Source: Amyelois transitella
Taxonomy: Eukaryota; Arthropoda; Insecta; Lepidoptera; Pyralidae
Direction of reading: 5' to 3'
DNA length: 64,000 bases
Assembly (NCBI RefSeq): GCF_032362555.1
Contig: NC_083533.1
Location: forward strand, 749,001-813,000
The translations under genes were made by a program, and so were the position numbers. Position 1 is the first letter of the stretch. Each line of letters opens with the position of its first letter. The notes below the pieces were generated by a model. The model was not told where the DNA came from, ran no database searches, and was given only the letters and a program-made list of their open reading frames with translations. Below, piece after piece: positions 33,801 through 39,339 of this stretch.

Positions 33801-34814
33801 TTTCATCATTAAGGCTGTTGGTTCTGTCTTTCCAACAAGGGATAATAATATATATATATAATTCTGCACGAAAATCACTACATATGTAGTATAAAGTCAA
33901 ATTATTTTCTCTGTCTGTATTGTATGCGCTAATCACGAAAAATTGAAGTTTTAAATGTTGAAAACTGAGTTTTCTGTGGAGGGTTCTTATCTATAAATCC
34001 TACCCATGTGAAGCCGGAGCGGATCGCTTGTCTTAGAATTCACAATTCTATATTCTCCCACAGATTATACATGCACAAACGCGACTTCGCGCGCCATCTC
34101 CTAGCCATTCTAATGGGCAACACTATCCTATACACCTGGTTCTACCTGGCCATGAAGCTCAGCAAGCGGGAGAAGGTGTCTCCGCCGTCGTGGGTCTACT
34201 TCATAGCCGCGCACGTCACCTGGATCTTGGCGCTGAGGCTGTTCCTCGACTCCAAGACCAAGTGGTCGGTGAGTATGGAATTGTGTGGAACGCCATCTGT
34301 GTTTTATAGGTGGAACCTCTTGATTAAACGTCGTTAAGTTTGTTTGTTTGATGTGTTTTTACGCGTTATCTAATGAACCAATTTCTTGAAATATTGCTTA
34401 TATTTAGTTAAGAGTCTGGAGAAAAAAAAAAATAGGGTAATTTTCATCCCGGTAAAAACTATAGTTCCCGTGAAACCTGTATTCTTTTGTTGCAAAGATG
34501 CAAGTAAACAGGTATCGTAATTTCATAAAAAAAAATTCACTGATATCAACTTTTTTTTCAATTTTCCTCATTAACAAAAGGAAAATGACACAAAAAAAGA
34601 GTCATTCAGATTTGAACTTGTTTCCTTTCTCCCACAGGAAAGCCCGGCCCATTCCCGCCGCCACAACGCCGTGTGTTCAGCGCTACAGTTCTACGACTCC
34701 CACGATCTCTGGCACGTGGCCTCCGCTACAGCACTCTATCTCTCCTTCAATCTCCTGCTGGTCATAGACGACCCGTTGAGGAACACACCGAGGGACTTGA
34801 TACCTGTGTTTTAA
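13318..34814 (+). CDS. sid-1: SID-1 / SIDT family transmembrane protein (systemic RNAi-defective-1-like), complete, 20 exons
   Basis: Twenty exons join in frame to 796 residues: 13318-13433, 14159-14228, 14354-14456, 15354-15455, 16836-16948, 18398-18501, 20744-20831, 21518-21601, 22431-22564, 23901-24031, 25150-25263, 26499-26604, 27222-27297, 28118-28294, 29188-29305, 30345-30467, 31069-31185, 31827-31959, 34064-34268, 34638-34814. Layout: signal peptide, beta-strand-rich extracellular domain (about 20-290), first membrane helix (about 300-330), cytosolic acidic loop, then a C-terminal multi-pass bundle. The bundle keeps the CREST/ceramidase-like metal-site residues expected of SIDT proteins: Ser531 and His535 (SACYH), Asp546, His760 and His764 (HDLWH). 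In other animals SID-1 proteins take up or move dsRNA or act on lipids; whether the lepidopteran copy imports dsRNA is not shown here. Two exon 3' edges are tandem-repeated. Confidence 0.95.
13766..13970 (+). mobile_element. Helitron-like element, family 3
   Basis: TCCTACTACTATTATAAAGG to GTCGCGGGCGGCCTCTAG, about 205 bp, in sid-1 intron 1. Body has GAACCGATTACCATGAAATT. Confidence 0.82.
14159..14228 (+). CDS. sid-1: sid-1 exon 2
   Basis: Codes for [20 protein letters not shown] plus FRE; phase 2 to 0, 70 nt, GTAAGT donor. Extracellular beta-rich domain. Confidence 0.85.
14354..14456 (+). CDS. sid-1: sid-1 exon 3
   Basis: Codes for [20 protein letters not shown] followed by [14 protein letters not shown]; phase 0 to 1. 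The [15 protein letters not shown] segment is typical of SID-1 extracellular domains. Confidence 0.88.
14785..15039 (+). mobile_element. SINE, near full length, followed directly by a Helitron
   Basis: GTGCAGTGTGGTTCCCGGCA head; the (ATGT)n tail is interrupted at 15040 by a Helitron-like element. Confidence 0.88.
15040..15320 (+). mobile_element. Helitron-like element, family 1
   Basis: TCTATACTAATATTATAAAG to GTGACAGCTAG, inserted in the (ATGT)n tail of a SINE, ending 33 bp before sid-1 exon 4. Confidence 0.87.
15354..15455 (+). CDS. sid-1: sid-1 exon 4
   Basis: Codes for [20 protein letters not shown] and [14 protein letters not shown]; continues the V-x-SW-x-LP pattern of SID-1 ectodomains. 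Phase 1 to 1. A Helitron-like element ends about 33 bp upstream of the acceptor. Confidence 0.9.
15484..15745 (+). mobile_element. tRNA-derived SINE, full length
   Basis: Begins ACGGCCTCTGTGGCGCAGCG with a pol III A-box-like block (TGGCGCAGCGG) and a B box (GGTTCGAATCC), then a tRNA-unrelated body (GAGTTAGTATCTCGTAACAC) and TATTTATTTATTT end. The tRNA-like part lacks a tRNA 3' arm, so it is a SINE, not a tRNA gene. In the sid-1 intron after exon 4. Confidence 0.92.
15982..16238 (-). mobile_element. SINE, near full length
   Basis: Minus copy, CATACATACATATGG tail to GGTGCCGGGAACCAAACGAC head, in the sid-1 intron before exon 5. Confidence 0.9.
16418..16564 (+). mobile_element. SINE, 3'-truncated
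   Basis: Head CCGTGTGGTTCCCGGCACC to TAGCAACCTGTCACTAG, then cut by another repeat (CTGCAGTGCAG family) at 16565. Confidence 0.85.
16565..16800 (+). mobile_element. Dispersed repeat, CTGCAGTGCAGT family
   Basis: CAATGTATTCTCTCGTCCAC, GAAAATGCTGCAGTGCAGTC, TGACGTCAACCAATGTTG and an AATAAACATTTTGAATTTGA end. Further copies lie at 5292-5515 (plus), 35655-35900 (minus) and 42990-43175 (plus). Related to the previous family through the CTGCAGTGCAG core. Confidence 0.75.
16836..16948 (+). CDS. sid-1: sid-1 exon 5
   Basis: Codes for [20 protein letters not shown] and [18 protein letters not shown]; phase 1 to 0, 113 nt. Ectodomain strand segment. Confidence 0.88.
18230..18311. repeat. (AT)n microsatellite
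   Basis: About 80 bp of uninterrupted AT dinucleotides, followed by a shorter AT-rich stretch; about 90 bp upstream of sid-1 exon 6. Confidence 0.97.
18398..18501 (+). CDS. sid-1: sid-1 exon 6
   Basis: Codes for [20 protein letters not shown] then [15 protein letters not shown]; the PKYYYFSF segment is characteristic of the family. Phase 0 to 2. A long (AT)n run lies about 90 bp upstream. Confidence 0.88.
18829..19018. repeat. 36-bp minisatellite, about 5 copies
   Basis: Unit containing CACATGCGGGAACTTATTG and TAGTCTTGTACCTTCCT; starts recur every 36 bp. Directly abuts the CATA tail of the LINE fragment on the minus strand. Frames through it translate as short peptide repeats but are not genes. 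Confidence 0.9.
19041..20195 (-). pseudogene. 5'-truncated non-LTR retrotransposon (LINE), reverse transcriptase C-terminal part
   Basis: Open minus-strand frame of 375 codons from 20168, extendable without a stop to about 20195. It begins within RT ([15 protein letters not shown]), contains the catalytic [10 protein letters not shown], then [29 protein letters not shown] and [10 protein letters not shown], and ends [15 protein letters not shown]. The N-terminal endonuclease and first RT blocks are missing, so it is a dead 5'-truncated copy. The 3' end is a (CATA/TATG)n tail at 19018-19036. The clade cannot be settled here; an RTE-like 3' tail of tandem tetranucleotides is visible. Its 5' end abuts a SINE copy at 20213. 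Confidence 0.93.
20213..20480 (+). mobile_element. SINE, full length
   Basis: GTGCCGTGTGGTTCCCGGCA to (ATGT)4; lies between the LINE RT fragment (minus) and a LINE 3' tail (plus). Confidence 0.92.
20481..20665 (+). mobile_element. LINE 3'-end fragment
   Basis: Encodes [20 protein letters not shown] then [20 protein letters not shown], the C-terminus of the same LINE, followed by (ATGT)n. It starts exactly in the (ATGT)n tail of the upstream SINE. Confidence 0.9.
20744..20831 (+). CDS. sid-1: sid-1 exon 7
   Basis: Codes for [20 protein letters not shown] then GLVSIQNNS; phase 2 to 0, 88 nt. Ends at a GTAAGT donor. The last 18 or so exon bases and the donor recur twice more at 70-bp spacing; only the first donor ends the exon in the expected place. 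Confidence 0.92.
20814..21006 (+). repeat. 70-bp tandem triplication spanning sid-1 exon 7 end and its 5' splice site
   Basis: AGAACAACTCGGTAAGTTTA begins at 20821, 20891 and 20961. Each unit carries exon end, GTAAGT donor and intron flank ending AGTGCCGTGATAC. The same ATAGTGCCGTG words adjoin the 5' end of a SINE at about 21079, suggesting the duplication is linked to that insertion site. Confidence 0.95.
21079..21500 (+). mobile_element. SINE with internal 59-bp tandem expansion
   Basis: Head at 21079; the segment AATGTCGTAAAAGGCGACTA through ATTCTTCTTTCCCATT occurs four times at 59-bp steps (about 21144, 21203, 21262, 21321) before the normal 3' half and tail. An expansion inside one SINE copy. 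Confidence 0.9.
21518..21601 (+). CDS. sid-1: sid-1 exon 8
   Basis: Codes for [20 protein letters not shown] followed by NKGGITLT; phase 0 to 0. Strongly conserved SID-1 ectodomain segment. Confidence 0.93.
21770..21960 (-). mobile_element. Degenerate internal LINE fragment
   Basis: Minus-strand similarity to the 19480-19640 part of the LINE (words such as CTGCTCATAAAGGCATG and CTCTCCTTTCAATATCACTA), heavily mutated, in a sid-1 intron. Confidence 0.75.
22008..22211 (-). mobile_element. Helitron-like element, family 3, opposite orientation
   Basis: CTAGAGGCCGCCCGCGACTT on the left to TATTAGTAGGAT on the right; sid-1 intron after exon 8. Confidence 0.82.
22431..22564 (+). CDS. sid-1: sid-1 exon 9
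   Basis: Codes for [20 protein letters not shown] then CIGSTDILP and PADRRKEF; phase 0 to 2. FPSGFYVVFIV-type motif of the family. Confidence 0.93.
22838..23100 (-). mobile_element. SINE, full length
   Basis: CATACATACATACATATAAT tail to GTGCCGGGAACCACACGGC head, sid-1 intron. Confidence 0.92.
23328..23590 (-). mobile_element. SINE, head degenerate
   Basis: CATACATACATACATATATA tail then GGGATATAGAC complement and GACATCCACGGGAAAGAGAT; the head region is replaced by unrelated sequence. Confidence 0.82.
23618..23858 (-). mobile_element. tRNA-derived SINE, full length
   Basis: Minus copy of the same family: B-box complement GGGATTCGAACCCGGGACC and A-box complement CCGCTGCGCCGCAGAGG. Ends about 40 bp before sid-1 exon 10. 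Confidence 0.92.
23901..24031 (+). CDS. sid-1: sid-1 exon 10, first transmembrane helix
   Basis: Codes for [20 protein letters not shown] then [18 protein letters not shown], ending the ectodomain and forming the first membrane helix. Phase 2 to 1. Confidence 0.92.
24068..24335 (+). mobile_element. Helitron-like element, family 1
   Basis: TCTATACTAATATTATAAAG to GGGCACAGCTAG in the intron after sid-1 exon 10. Confidence 0.87.
24500..24645 (-). mobile_element. LINE 3'-end fragment
   Basis: CGCCTCTTTCCCGG then GCAGCGACTACATCTTTTCAC and the CTTCGCTTCATCCACATTCC block of the LINE 3' end, with a CATA tail on its left. Confidence 0.8.
24789..24848. repeat. (AT)n microsatellite at a Helitron edge
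   Basis: About 60 bp of AT repeats immediately before the CTAG end of a minus-strand Helitron-like element. Confidence 0.96.
24849..25116 (-). mobile_element. Helitron-like element, family 1, opposite orientation
   Basis: CTAGCTGTGCCCGCGACTTC on the left; right end near ATTAGTAGATATAGA. It sits about 35 bp before sid-1 exon 11 and in inverse orientation to the copy 500 bp upstream. Confidence 0.87.
25150..25263 (+). CDS. sid-1: sid-1 exon 11, cytosolic loop
   Basis: Codes for an acidic, Pro/Ser/Thr-rich stretch ([20 protein letters not shown]). Phase 1 to 1. Poorly conserved loop after the first helix, supported mainly by splice sites and phase. Confidence 0.75.
25686..26110 (+). mobile_element. 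tRNA-derived SINE interrupted by a Helitron-like element
   Basis: The SINE head (ACGGCCTCTGTGGCGCAGCG) runs to about 25827 and resumes at about 26010 (TTTATTGTAAAATACAGTAT) to the TATATATTTATA end. The roughly 180-bp insert is a small Helitron beginning TCACTACC and ending CTAG. Confidence 0.9.
25828..26009 (+). mobile_element. Helitron-like element, family 2, nested in a SINE
   Basis: TCACTACCTAGTATAAAACA to GGGGCGGGTCGCTAG, with the terminal hairpin candidate ACCCGTGTGAAGCTGGGGCG near the end. Nested insertion proves it is younger than the SINE copy. Confidence 0.85.
26109..26285 (-). mobile_element. SINE, 3' half
   Basis: CATACATACATATAATCACG tail to AGAATCCCAAGTTGGTAAGC; truncated, inserted in the tail of a tRNA-derived SINE. 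Confidence 0.85.
26300..26487 (-). mobile_element. Helitron-like element, family 2, adjacent to sid-1 exon 12 acceptor
   Basis: CTAGCGACCCGCCCCGGCTT on the left, 5' end complement TTTTATACTATGTAGTGA on the right at 26469-26487, only about 12 bp from the exon at 26499. Confidence 0.87.
26499..26604 (+). CDS. sid-1: sid-1 exon 12, cytosolic loop
   Basis: Codes for [36 protein letters not shown]; phase 1 to 2. Its acceptor lies only about 12 bp downstream of a Helitron-like element. Loop sequence, supported by phase and by the SR-rich end preceding RYFWSS. Confidence 0.78.
26625..26937 (-). mobile_element. SINE, rearranged
   Basis: Minus copy with a CATA-type tail, an internal rearrangement near 26690-26760, and a standard GTGCCGGGAACCACACGGCG head. 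Confidence 0.82.
27029..27150 (-). mobile_element. LINE 3'-end fragment
   Basis: CATACATACATA tail followed by the conserved CTCTTTCCCGGAGGGGTAGG block and GCCACGATCTCTGCATATTT; truncated after the CATCCACATTC block. A second shorter copy lies at 27530-27612. Confidence 0.85.
27222..27297 (+). CDS. sid-1: sid-1 exon 13, second transmembrane helix
   Basis: Codes for [20 protein letters not shown] and FTYQQ, a SID-1 family hallmark. Phase 2 to 0, 76 nt. Confidence 0.93.
27855..28117 (-). mobile_element. Dispersed repeat with (TCTAT)n tail, directly upstream of sid-1 exon 14
   Basis: Contains GAAAATGCTGCAGTGTAGTT and GATACCTTGTTTCCAATTTT and ends in TATTC/TCTAT pentanucleotides that run into the exon 14 acceptor. 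A copy in the other orientation lies at 10023-10255 (AATAGAATAGAATAG start) in the Sos locus. Probably a LINE 3' end; class not resolved. Confidence 0.75.
28118..28294 (+). CDS. sid-1: sid-1 exon 14
   Basis: Codes for [40 protein letters not shown] and [10 protein letters not shown]. The [14 protein letters not shown] and [10 protein letters not shown] motifs are diagnostic of SIDT proteins. Acceptor lies directly after a transposon's pentanucleotide tail. Confidence 0.97.
28320..28790. repeat. 16-bp minisatellite with alternating variants in a sid-1 intron
   Basis: About 29 units of GGGACGAGTTGGCATT and GGGACCATTTGACATT. In the centre (28540-28735) the two variants alternate, making a 32-bp higher-order unit; at the edges only the first variant is used. 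It lies shortly after the exon 14 donor. Long frames through it on either strand are artefacts. Confidence 0.93.
29188..29305 (+). CDS. sid-1: sid-1 exon 15, CREST Ser/His motif
   Basis: Codes for [20 protein letters not shown] then [19 protein letters not shown]. Contains Ser531 and His535 of the CREST-type site. Phase 0 to 1. Confidence 0.97.
29830..30040. promoter_or_regulatory. GC-rich, promoter-like patch inside a sid-1 intron
   Basis: In an AT-rich intron, this block carries GGCGCGAAAA (an E2F-type site), two CCAAT boxes in opposite sense (GCGCCAATCA and CTATTGGCTAAT) and several CpG words. No convincing ORF follows; the frames are short. It could be an internal promoter or a transposon's regulatory end. 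Confidence 0.35.
30345..30467 (+). CDS. sid-1: sid-1 exon 16
   Basis: Codes for [20 protein letters not shown] then [20 protein letters not shown]. Asp546 is the first residue. Phase 1 to 1, GTCAGT donor. Confidence 0.96.
30770..31024 (-). mobile_element. SINE, full length, upstream of sid-1 exon 17
   Basis: CATACATACATATGG tail to GGTGCCGGGAACCACACGGA head; ends about 45 bp before the exon 17 acceptor. Confidence 0.9.
31069..31185 (+). CDS. sid-1: sid-1 exon 17
   Basis: Codes for [20 protein letters not shown] then [19 protein letters not shown], two membrane segments. Phase 1 to 1, GTAAGT donor. Confidence 0.96.
31421..31655 (+). mobile_element. SINE, lacks the first 30 bp
   Basis: Starts at AAAAAGAATAGGACCACTCC and ends GTATGTATGTT, in the intron before exon 18. 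Confidence 0.88.
31827..31959 (+). CDS. sid-1: sid-1 exon 18; its 3' edge is the founder of a 27-copy tandem repeat
   Basis: Codes for [40 protein letters not shown] and LAAYG; phase 1 to 2. The first GTGAGT donor (31960) gives GG|A, which joins exactly to LYMHKRDF of exon 19. Reading through the first donor reaches an in-frame TGA at the second unit, so only the first donor preserves the protein. GC-rich compared with neighbours. Confidence 0.9.
31909..33716 (+). repeat. 68-bp minisatellite, 27 copies, built from the 3' edge and 5' splice site of sid-1 exon 18
   Basis: Unit of 68 bp: exon end (CTGGCCAACCTCGCCAACTG to GCGTACGG) plus donor GTGAGTATGGTGCCCGCAG. Starts recur exactly every 68 bp from 31913 to 33681. 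Copies are nearly identical; only two (around 32500 and 32633) differ by GCGTATGGG. The first copy is the true exon edge with slight differences (CTACTGGCG for CTACTAGCG). The last copy diverges into GGGCCCTCGTCTCCC and lacks the donor, leaving 26 GTGAGT donors. Confidence 0.97.
34064..34268 (+). CDS. sid-1: sid-1 exon 19
   Basis: Codes for [40 protein letters not shown] and FLDSKTKWS, spanning several membrane helices. Phase 2 to 0. Confidence 0.97.
34638..34814 (+). CDS. sid-1: sid-1 exon 20, C-terminus with HDLWH motif
   Basis: Codes for [20 protein letters not shown] then [20 protein letters not shown] and a C-terminal DLIPVF stop. His760/His764 complete the CREST-type site. Degenerate copies of this exon and its 3' flank follow downstream. 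Confidence 0.97.
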   Translation, partial: ESPAHSRRHNAVCSALQFYDSHDLWHVASATALYLSFNLLLVIDDPLRNTPRDLIPVF

Positions 34815-36131
34815 AAGTGCCTGAATTTGAAGAAAAAAAAATTTATATTGATACAGTAGCGCCATCTATGATTCGGTGAATACACTAATTTGCGCCTTAT
34901 GAAGTGGACAGTGTCGACATCTGTGTTTTGAGACTGGTACTTTTTAATACATTGCCACGACGAGGTGTGTTCGGCGCTGCAGTTATATTACTCCTACGAT
35001 CTCTGTCTCGTGACTTCCGCCATAGCTATCTAACTCTCTTCCAATCTCTTAGACCCGCTGACAAACACACCAAGGGATACCTGTGTTTTAAAACAAAATA
35101 AAAGTTCCTAAATTTGAAGAAATAAGATAAATATATTGATACAGAAGCGCCATCTATGATTCGGCGTTTATACTAACTTGCAAAGGGGACAGTGTCGACA
35201 TCTGTGTTTTAAGAATGGTACTTTTTAATACGACTACGACTCAAACCTTCTCTGGCACACCACAGGGGACTTGCTTCTTGTCTTTATAAAACAAAGGTAG
35301 TTTTAAAGAAATAAGTGATGAATAAAGTAGCGCCATCTATGAATCGACGTATATTCCTATAGGAATTTGTGTTTTATGGACGGCAAAAGGCTATGACGAG
35401 GATGAACGTGACACCTTTCTGTCTTTGCCAAACAGACGATAGAGATAAAAAAGGGATTGTGTGTTTTTATGTTTGTATGTCAAGGGCGCCTAAATGGTAG
35501 ACACTCGCAGACGACGTTACAATATGAGTCGCATTTGTCTGACGTTAGTGCTTTAGCGTCTACTCTAAAGACCAGGTGACCCACTTTGGCAAACTCCCAA
35601 GAGAGAAAGAAAAATGCTACGGAATTGAATACTTGTTATTAAAGTCATCAAATTCAAATTTAAAAAAAATATTCATTATTATGGGACACTTCATATCGCT
35701 TAATAATTGTCATAACTATTGGTTTCACAACATTGGTTTTAAGTCAAATTAATTACTTAAAACTAAGTTTACGGCCGCTTCCAAAGCATCAGTGCAGAAG
35801 AAGCGGTTGCAAACTGCACTGCAGCATTTTCTTTGACCACGTCAACTTCAGAACTATCCAAACTAAGAATAAAAAATGTGGACGAGAGAATACATTGTTG
35901 TAATAATATTTATGGATCATCCTAAAAATGATTTGACGTTTCTCTTAGAAATATTATAAGAGCTCTTCTATCTGTTTTTCAAGGATGGTAAAAATGCCTA
36001 TTAAATAAAAAGACTACCACTAACATGACTAGCACTGTAACGCCATCTTTGATACGGCGTATGCACTAATTTGCACCCTTTGAAGTGGACAGCGTCGACA
36101 TCTGTGATTTGAGACTGGTACTTTTTAATAC
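34815..36131 (+). repeat. Degenerate tandem copies of the sid-1 terminal exon and 3' UTR
   Basis: The block from the terminal exon (GTGTGTTC at about 34670) through the 3' UTR words GCGCCATCTATGATTCGG and GGACAGTGTCGACATCTGTG (about 34950) is repeated in degraded form at 34963-35230, partially at 35231-35360, and as a 3' UTR remnant at 36024-36131. The second copy keeps GATCTCTGTCTCGTG in place of the HDLWH region but no open frame. They read as decayed tandem duplications, not alternative exons. An AATAAA in the second copy (about 35097) could serve polyadenylation. Confidence 0.75.
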
Positions 36132-36335
36132 GTGAGTTAAAAACTTTGTAAATGTTTTTAAAATATTTTTTTCTGAATATGCTCATATTAGAAGTAATAT
36201 TAATATGTCAATATTATACAGTTGGTCACATTTTTCCACTCTTTATCTAGATTTTCTTCGTATATTTACCACCATTTTATGTTACGTCGTTGGTTGTATA
36301 TATAAAATTTAAGTATTTTTTGTTTATTTGTTTAA

Positions 36336-38739
36336 CCCATTCTTGACCACCGTGCCAATTTGGGAACACTTATTTTTTGAGGGTAGATAAAAAAAGTGTT
36401 GACACCAGTGTATGTTCTGTTGCGTAGTTGTGAAGGCAAAAGAGTGCGCTTATGGTAAAAAATTAAATAAAAGCATAAAACATCAAAAGTGATATTGTTT
36501 TCATAAATTAAAAATATCTATTTATAGAAGCATCGAGGTAAGTGCATATTATTTACTTATACGACAGGTCGATGTACGATATCGTGATAGTGGTTTTAGT
36601 TATTATAAAATAAGATATTGGACAAACGTTTATATGTAAATTTAGTAACTTTTATCTTATGTATGCAATTATACGGTCAAGTAAATATTGGTGTGCCAAT
36701 TTTGGTACAGTGGCTACAAGTGTGCAATAATTGAATATTCATTTCAGGACTTCAAGATGAGTCGAAAACAGACTTTTAGCGCCAGTAATAACTACAGAGG
36801 ACTTGAGGATGCCATTCATGACATAATAGAGGATAGTGATGACGGTTTGGAGTATGACCTAGCCATTATTCCTCCAGATCCAAGTATTGTTACTGATGAA
36901 GAAGAGGGTTTCGACGAAGATTTGATGCCGTCGAGCTTACCAAATGACGTTCCTGGTAACATTGAAGTATTTGTTCACAATATTGGTAGTCTTTCAGACT
37001 CTGGTGACAGTAGTGATGATGAGCCTTTGGCTGCAAAAAAAGCACGTAAAGACACAGGTAGTACATCACATGCAGAGCAATCCAGAAACACTGTACCATC
37101 TCGTCGTCAAGCCTTGAATATTCCAATTTGGCGAAAGTGTGCTCCTAACTATTCTACTCAATACGAAGAAACTGAGGAACGGTTACTCTGTGAGAACCAT
37201 GTGAAAGAGCAACTAAAAGATTTGACTCCTGTTCAAATTTTTGAAAAGCTTTTTGATGATGAAGTATTTGAGATGATTGTACACTTTAGCAATCTTTATG
37301 CGAGCCAAAATAATAGACACAACTTTTGTGTCACAACTGAAGAGCTAAGGATATTTTTTGGAATACTCATTCTTTCAGGTTACCATAAGTTACCTCGAGA
37401 ACACATGTATTGGTCTTTGGATGAAGATGTTGGCGTAGAAGTCGTGTCAAAAGCGATGTCAAGAAATAGATTTAGAGAAATCAAACGAAACTTGCATTTG
37501 GTAGACAATAATGATGCTTCGACTACTTCTGATAAAATGTTCAAGGTCCGAAAATTGTCCGAAGTACTCATGAAAAAATATAACCAGTGGGGTATTTTTC
37601 ACGAGTTTATTTCAATCGACGAATCAATGATTCGGTACTATGGCCATCATCCAGCCAAGCAATTTATTCGAGGCAAACCTGTTCGGTTTGGTTACAAGAA
37701 TTGGGTTGCTGCAAGTTCTTCAGGATATTGTTATAGCTTTGATATTTACTGTGGAAAGTCTACCACGCCGACCACTGAGCCACTTGGTACAAGAGTAGTA
37801 AAATTGCTACTCAATAAATTGACGACGAATGCTGCAAATCATAAAGTATTTTTTGATAATTTTTTTACCAGCTGTGATCTACTCTATGACTTACGTCAGT
37901 CAGGATTTCGGGCCACTGGAACTGTGAGAGAAAATCGTACCAAAAAATGCCCATTATCGTCTGTAAAGGAAATGATGAAAAAATCACGAGCAGTATATGA
38001 CTACAGGTTTGATAAAAATAATGAAATTCTTTTGGTCCGCTGGAAAGATAACAGTATTTGCACAATGGCTACCAATTACGACTCATATGAGCCTTTAGGA
38101 CTTGTAAAGAGATGGTGTCCAGAAAAAAAGGAGAAGGCTGAGGTGACGATTCCACATCTCTTTCAAAATTACAATAAAGGCATGGGTGGAGTGGATGAAT
38201 TAGACCAGTCGATATCACTCTATAGGATTGGGATTCATGGCAAGAAATGGTGGTGGGTTCTATTTACCTACATGATTGACATGACCATAGCAAACGCATG
38301 GCGTCTACATGTCCTTGCTAAAGAAGATCCCATGGACCAATTGTTGTTTAGGCGAAACATAGCCAGATACTACCTCAGGCATTCAATTCAGAAACAAAAC
38401 ACTCGTCCTTCGTCATCAAATATTGATGGGTTACAATTAGATGGTAAGAACCACGTCCCTGAAAAACTTGTGAAACGTGTACGGTGTGTTGTTTGTCATA
38501 ATAGAAGCCGTTGGGGGTGCAAAAAATGCAAGAAAACACTCTGTATAGAAAAATCGTGTTTCGCTGATTTTCACTCTTAGGTGGCCACTGTGCCAATTTG
38601 GGTACACCCCTGTAATTTCCTGAAAAAATGTTTTTTTTTCATTTTCGAGCAGATTTATTTGTTTTTGTACTCCTCTTTCATGAATAAATAAAGAAAAATT
38701 AAAAATTAACATGTGCGTTTTTATTTGGCCTCTAATGGG
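36336..38739 (+). mobile_element. piggyBac-type DNA transposon, apparently complete, flanked by TTAA target duplication
   Basis: Element of about 2.4 kb bounded by TTAA at 36332-36335 and 38740-38743. The ends start CCCATT on each strand, with imperfect similarity for about 13 bp. Subterminal 23-bp near-identical motifs containing GTGCCAATTTGGG lie at 36347-36369 and 38585-38607, with a related copy that reads well in the opposite sense at 36693-36716. One long intact transposase ORF fills the interior. TTAA duplication is the piggyBac signature. It sits in the sid-1 downstream region, between degenerate terminal-exon copies and PTP-ER. Confidence 0.93.
36757..38580 (+). CDS. piggyBac transposase (DDE_Tnp_1_7 type), intact
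   Basis: Cut-and-paste transposase. The ORF is open from 36688; the likely start is the ATG at 36757 (MSRKQTF), since the upstream part contains a possible splice acceptor and overlaps a subterminal motif. This gives 607 residues, the usual piggyBac size. The acidic N-terminus (EDSDDGLEYD) is followed by the DDE_Tnp_1_7 domain. Catalytic Asp are visible: in FISIDESM (about residue 288 from this start), VFFDNFF (about 367) and GGVDELD (about 480). The C-terminal Cys-rich region (CVVCHNRSRWGCKKCKK) is the expected cross-brace zinc finger. No stop or frameshift is visible, so the gene may be active or recently active. Confidence 0.95.
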   Translation: MSRKQTFSASNNYRGLEDAIHDIIEDSDDGLEYDLAIIPPDPSIVTDEEEGFDEDLMPSSLPNDVPGNIEVFVHNIGSLSDSGDSSDDEPLAAKKARKDTGSTSHAEQSRNTVPSRRQALNIPIWRKCAPNYSTQYEETEERLLCENHVKEQLKDLTPVQIFEKLFDDEVFEMIVHFSNLYASQNNRHNFCVTTEELRIFFGILILSGYHKLPREHMYWSLDEDVGVEVVSKAMSRNRFREIKRNLHLVDNNDASTTSDKMFKVRKLSEVLMKKYNQWGIFHEFISIDESMIRYYGHHPAKQFIRGKPVRFGYKNWVAASSSGYCYSFDIYCGKSTTPTTEPLGTRVVKLLLNKLTTNAANHKVFFDNFFTSCDLLYDLRQSGFRATGTVRENRTKKCPLSSVKEMMKKSRAVYDYRFDKNNEILLVRWKDNSICTMATNYDSYEPLGLVKRWCPEKKEKAEVTIPHLFQNYNKGMGGVDELDQSISLYRIGIHGKKWWWVLFTYMIDMTIANAWRLHVLAKEDPMDQLLFRRNIARYYLRHSIQKQNTRPSSSNIDGLQLDGKNHVPEKLVKRVRCVVCHNRSRWGCKKCKKTLCIEKSCFADFHS

Positions 38740-38967
38740 TTAACACTTCACTGCAAAATATGTAAAAGGAATAAGGTTCGTTTCACATGGAGAAGATACG
38801 CGACTCGATATTTGAATAGAATCAGTGTTTAAATTATCTAATACGGCTTCGAATATATAAACCTTCATCTTGTATCACTCTATTTAAAAACTGCATCAAA
38901 ATCTAAAATATAGTTTTAAAGATTTAAGCATACACACAAACAGACACGGGAAGCGACTGCTTTATAC

Positions 38968-39163
38968 TATACTAGCGACCCGCCCCGGCTTCGCACGGGT
39001 GCAAAATTCGGAAACAATTATACATAAAAACCTTCCTCTTGAATCACTCTACCTGTTACAAAAAACCGCATCAAATTCCGTTGCGTAATTTTAAAGATTT
39101 AAGCATACAGACAAACAGACTGAAATAGCGACTTTGTTTTATACTATGTAGTGATAGTGATAT
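38968..39163 (-). mobile_element. Helitron-like element, family 2
   Basis: Same family as 26300-26487, CTAGCGACCCGCCCCGGCTT to TTATACTATGTAGTGA. A more decayed relative lies immediately upstream (about 38790-38965). Confidence 0.85.
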
Positions 39164-39339
39164 TGATTGAAAAACAGCTTTTAACCGACTGAAAATGGGA
39201 GGAGGTTTTTAAAAATTCGATCGTATTTTTTTTTAATCATGCAATATTTAGCTATAGTTTCAAGTGATCAAAATGTTAAGTAGGTTTATGAAGAAATATA
39301 TAACTTTTTACGCTTAAGCTTCGTTTTATTTTACGGTTT

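Noticed and set aside
36688-36756. Upstream in-frame ATG of the piggyBac transposase
   Set aside because: The 23 extra residues overlap a subterminal repeat and precede a TTTCAG splice-like site; MSRKQTF fits the family start better.
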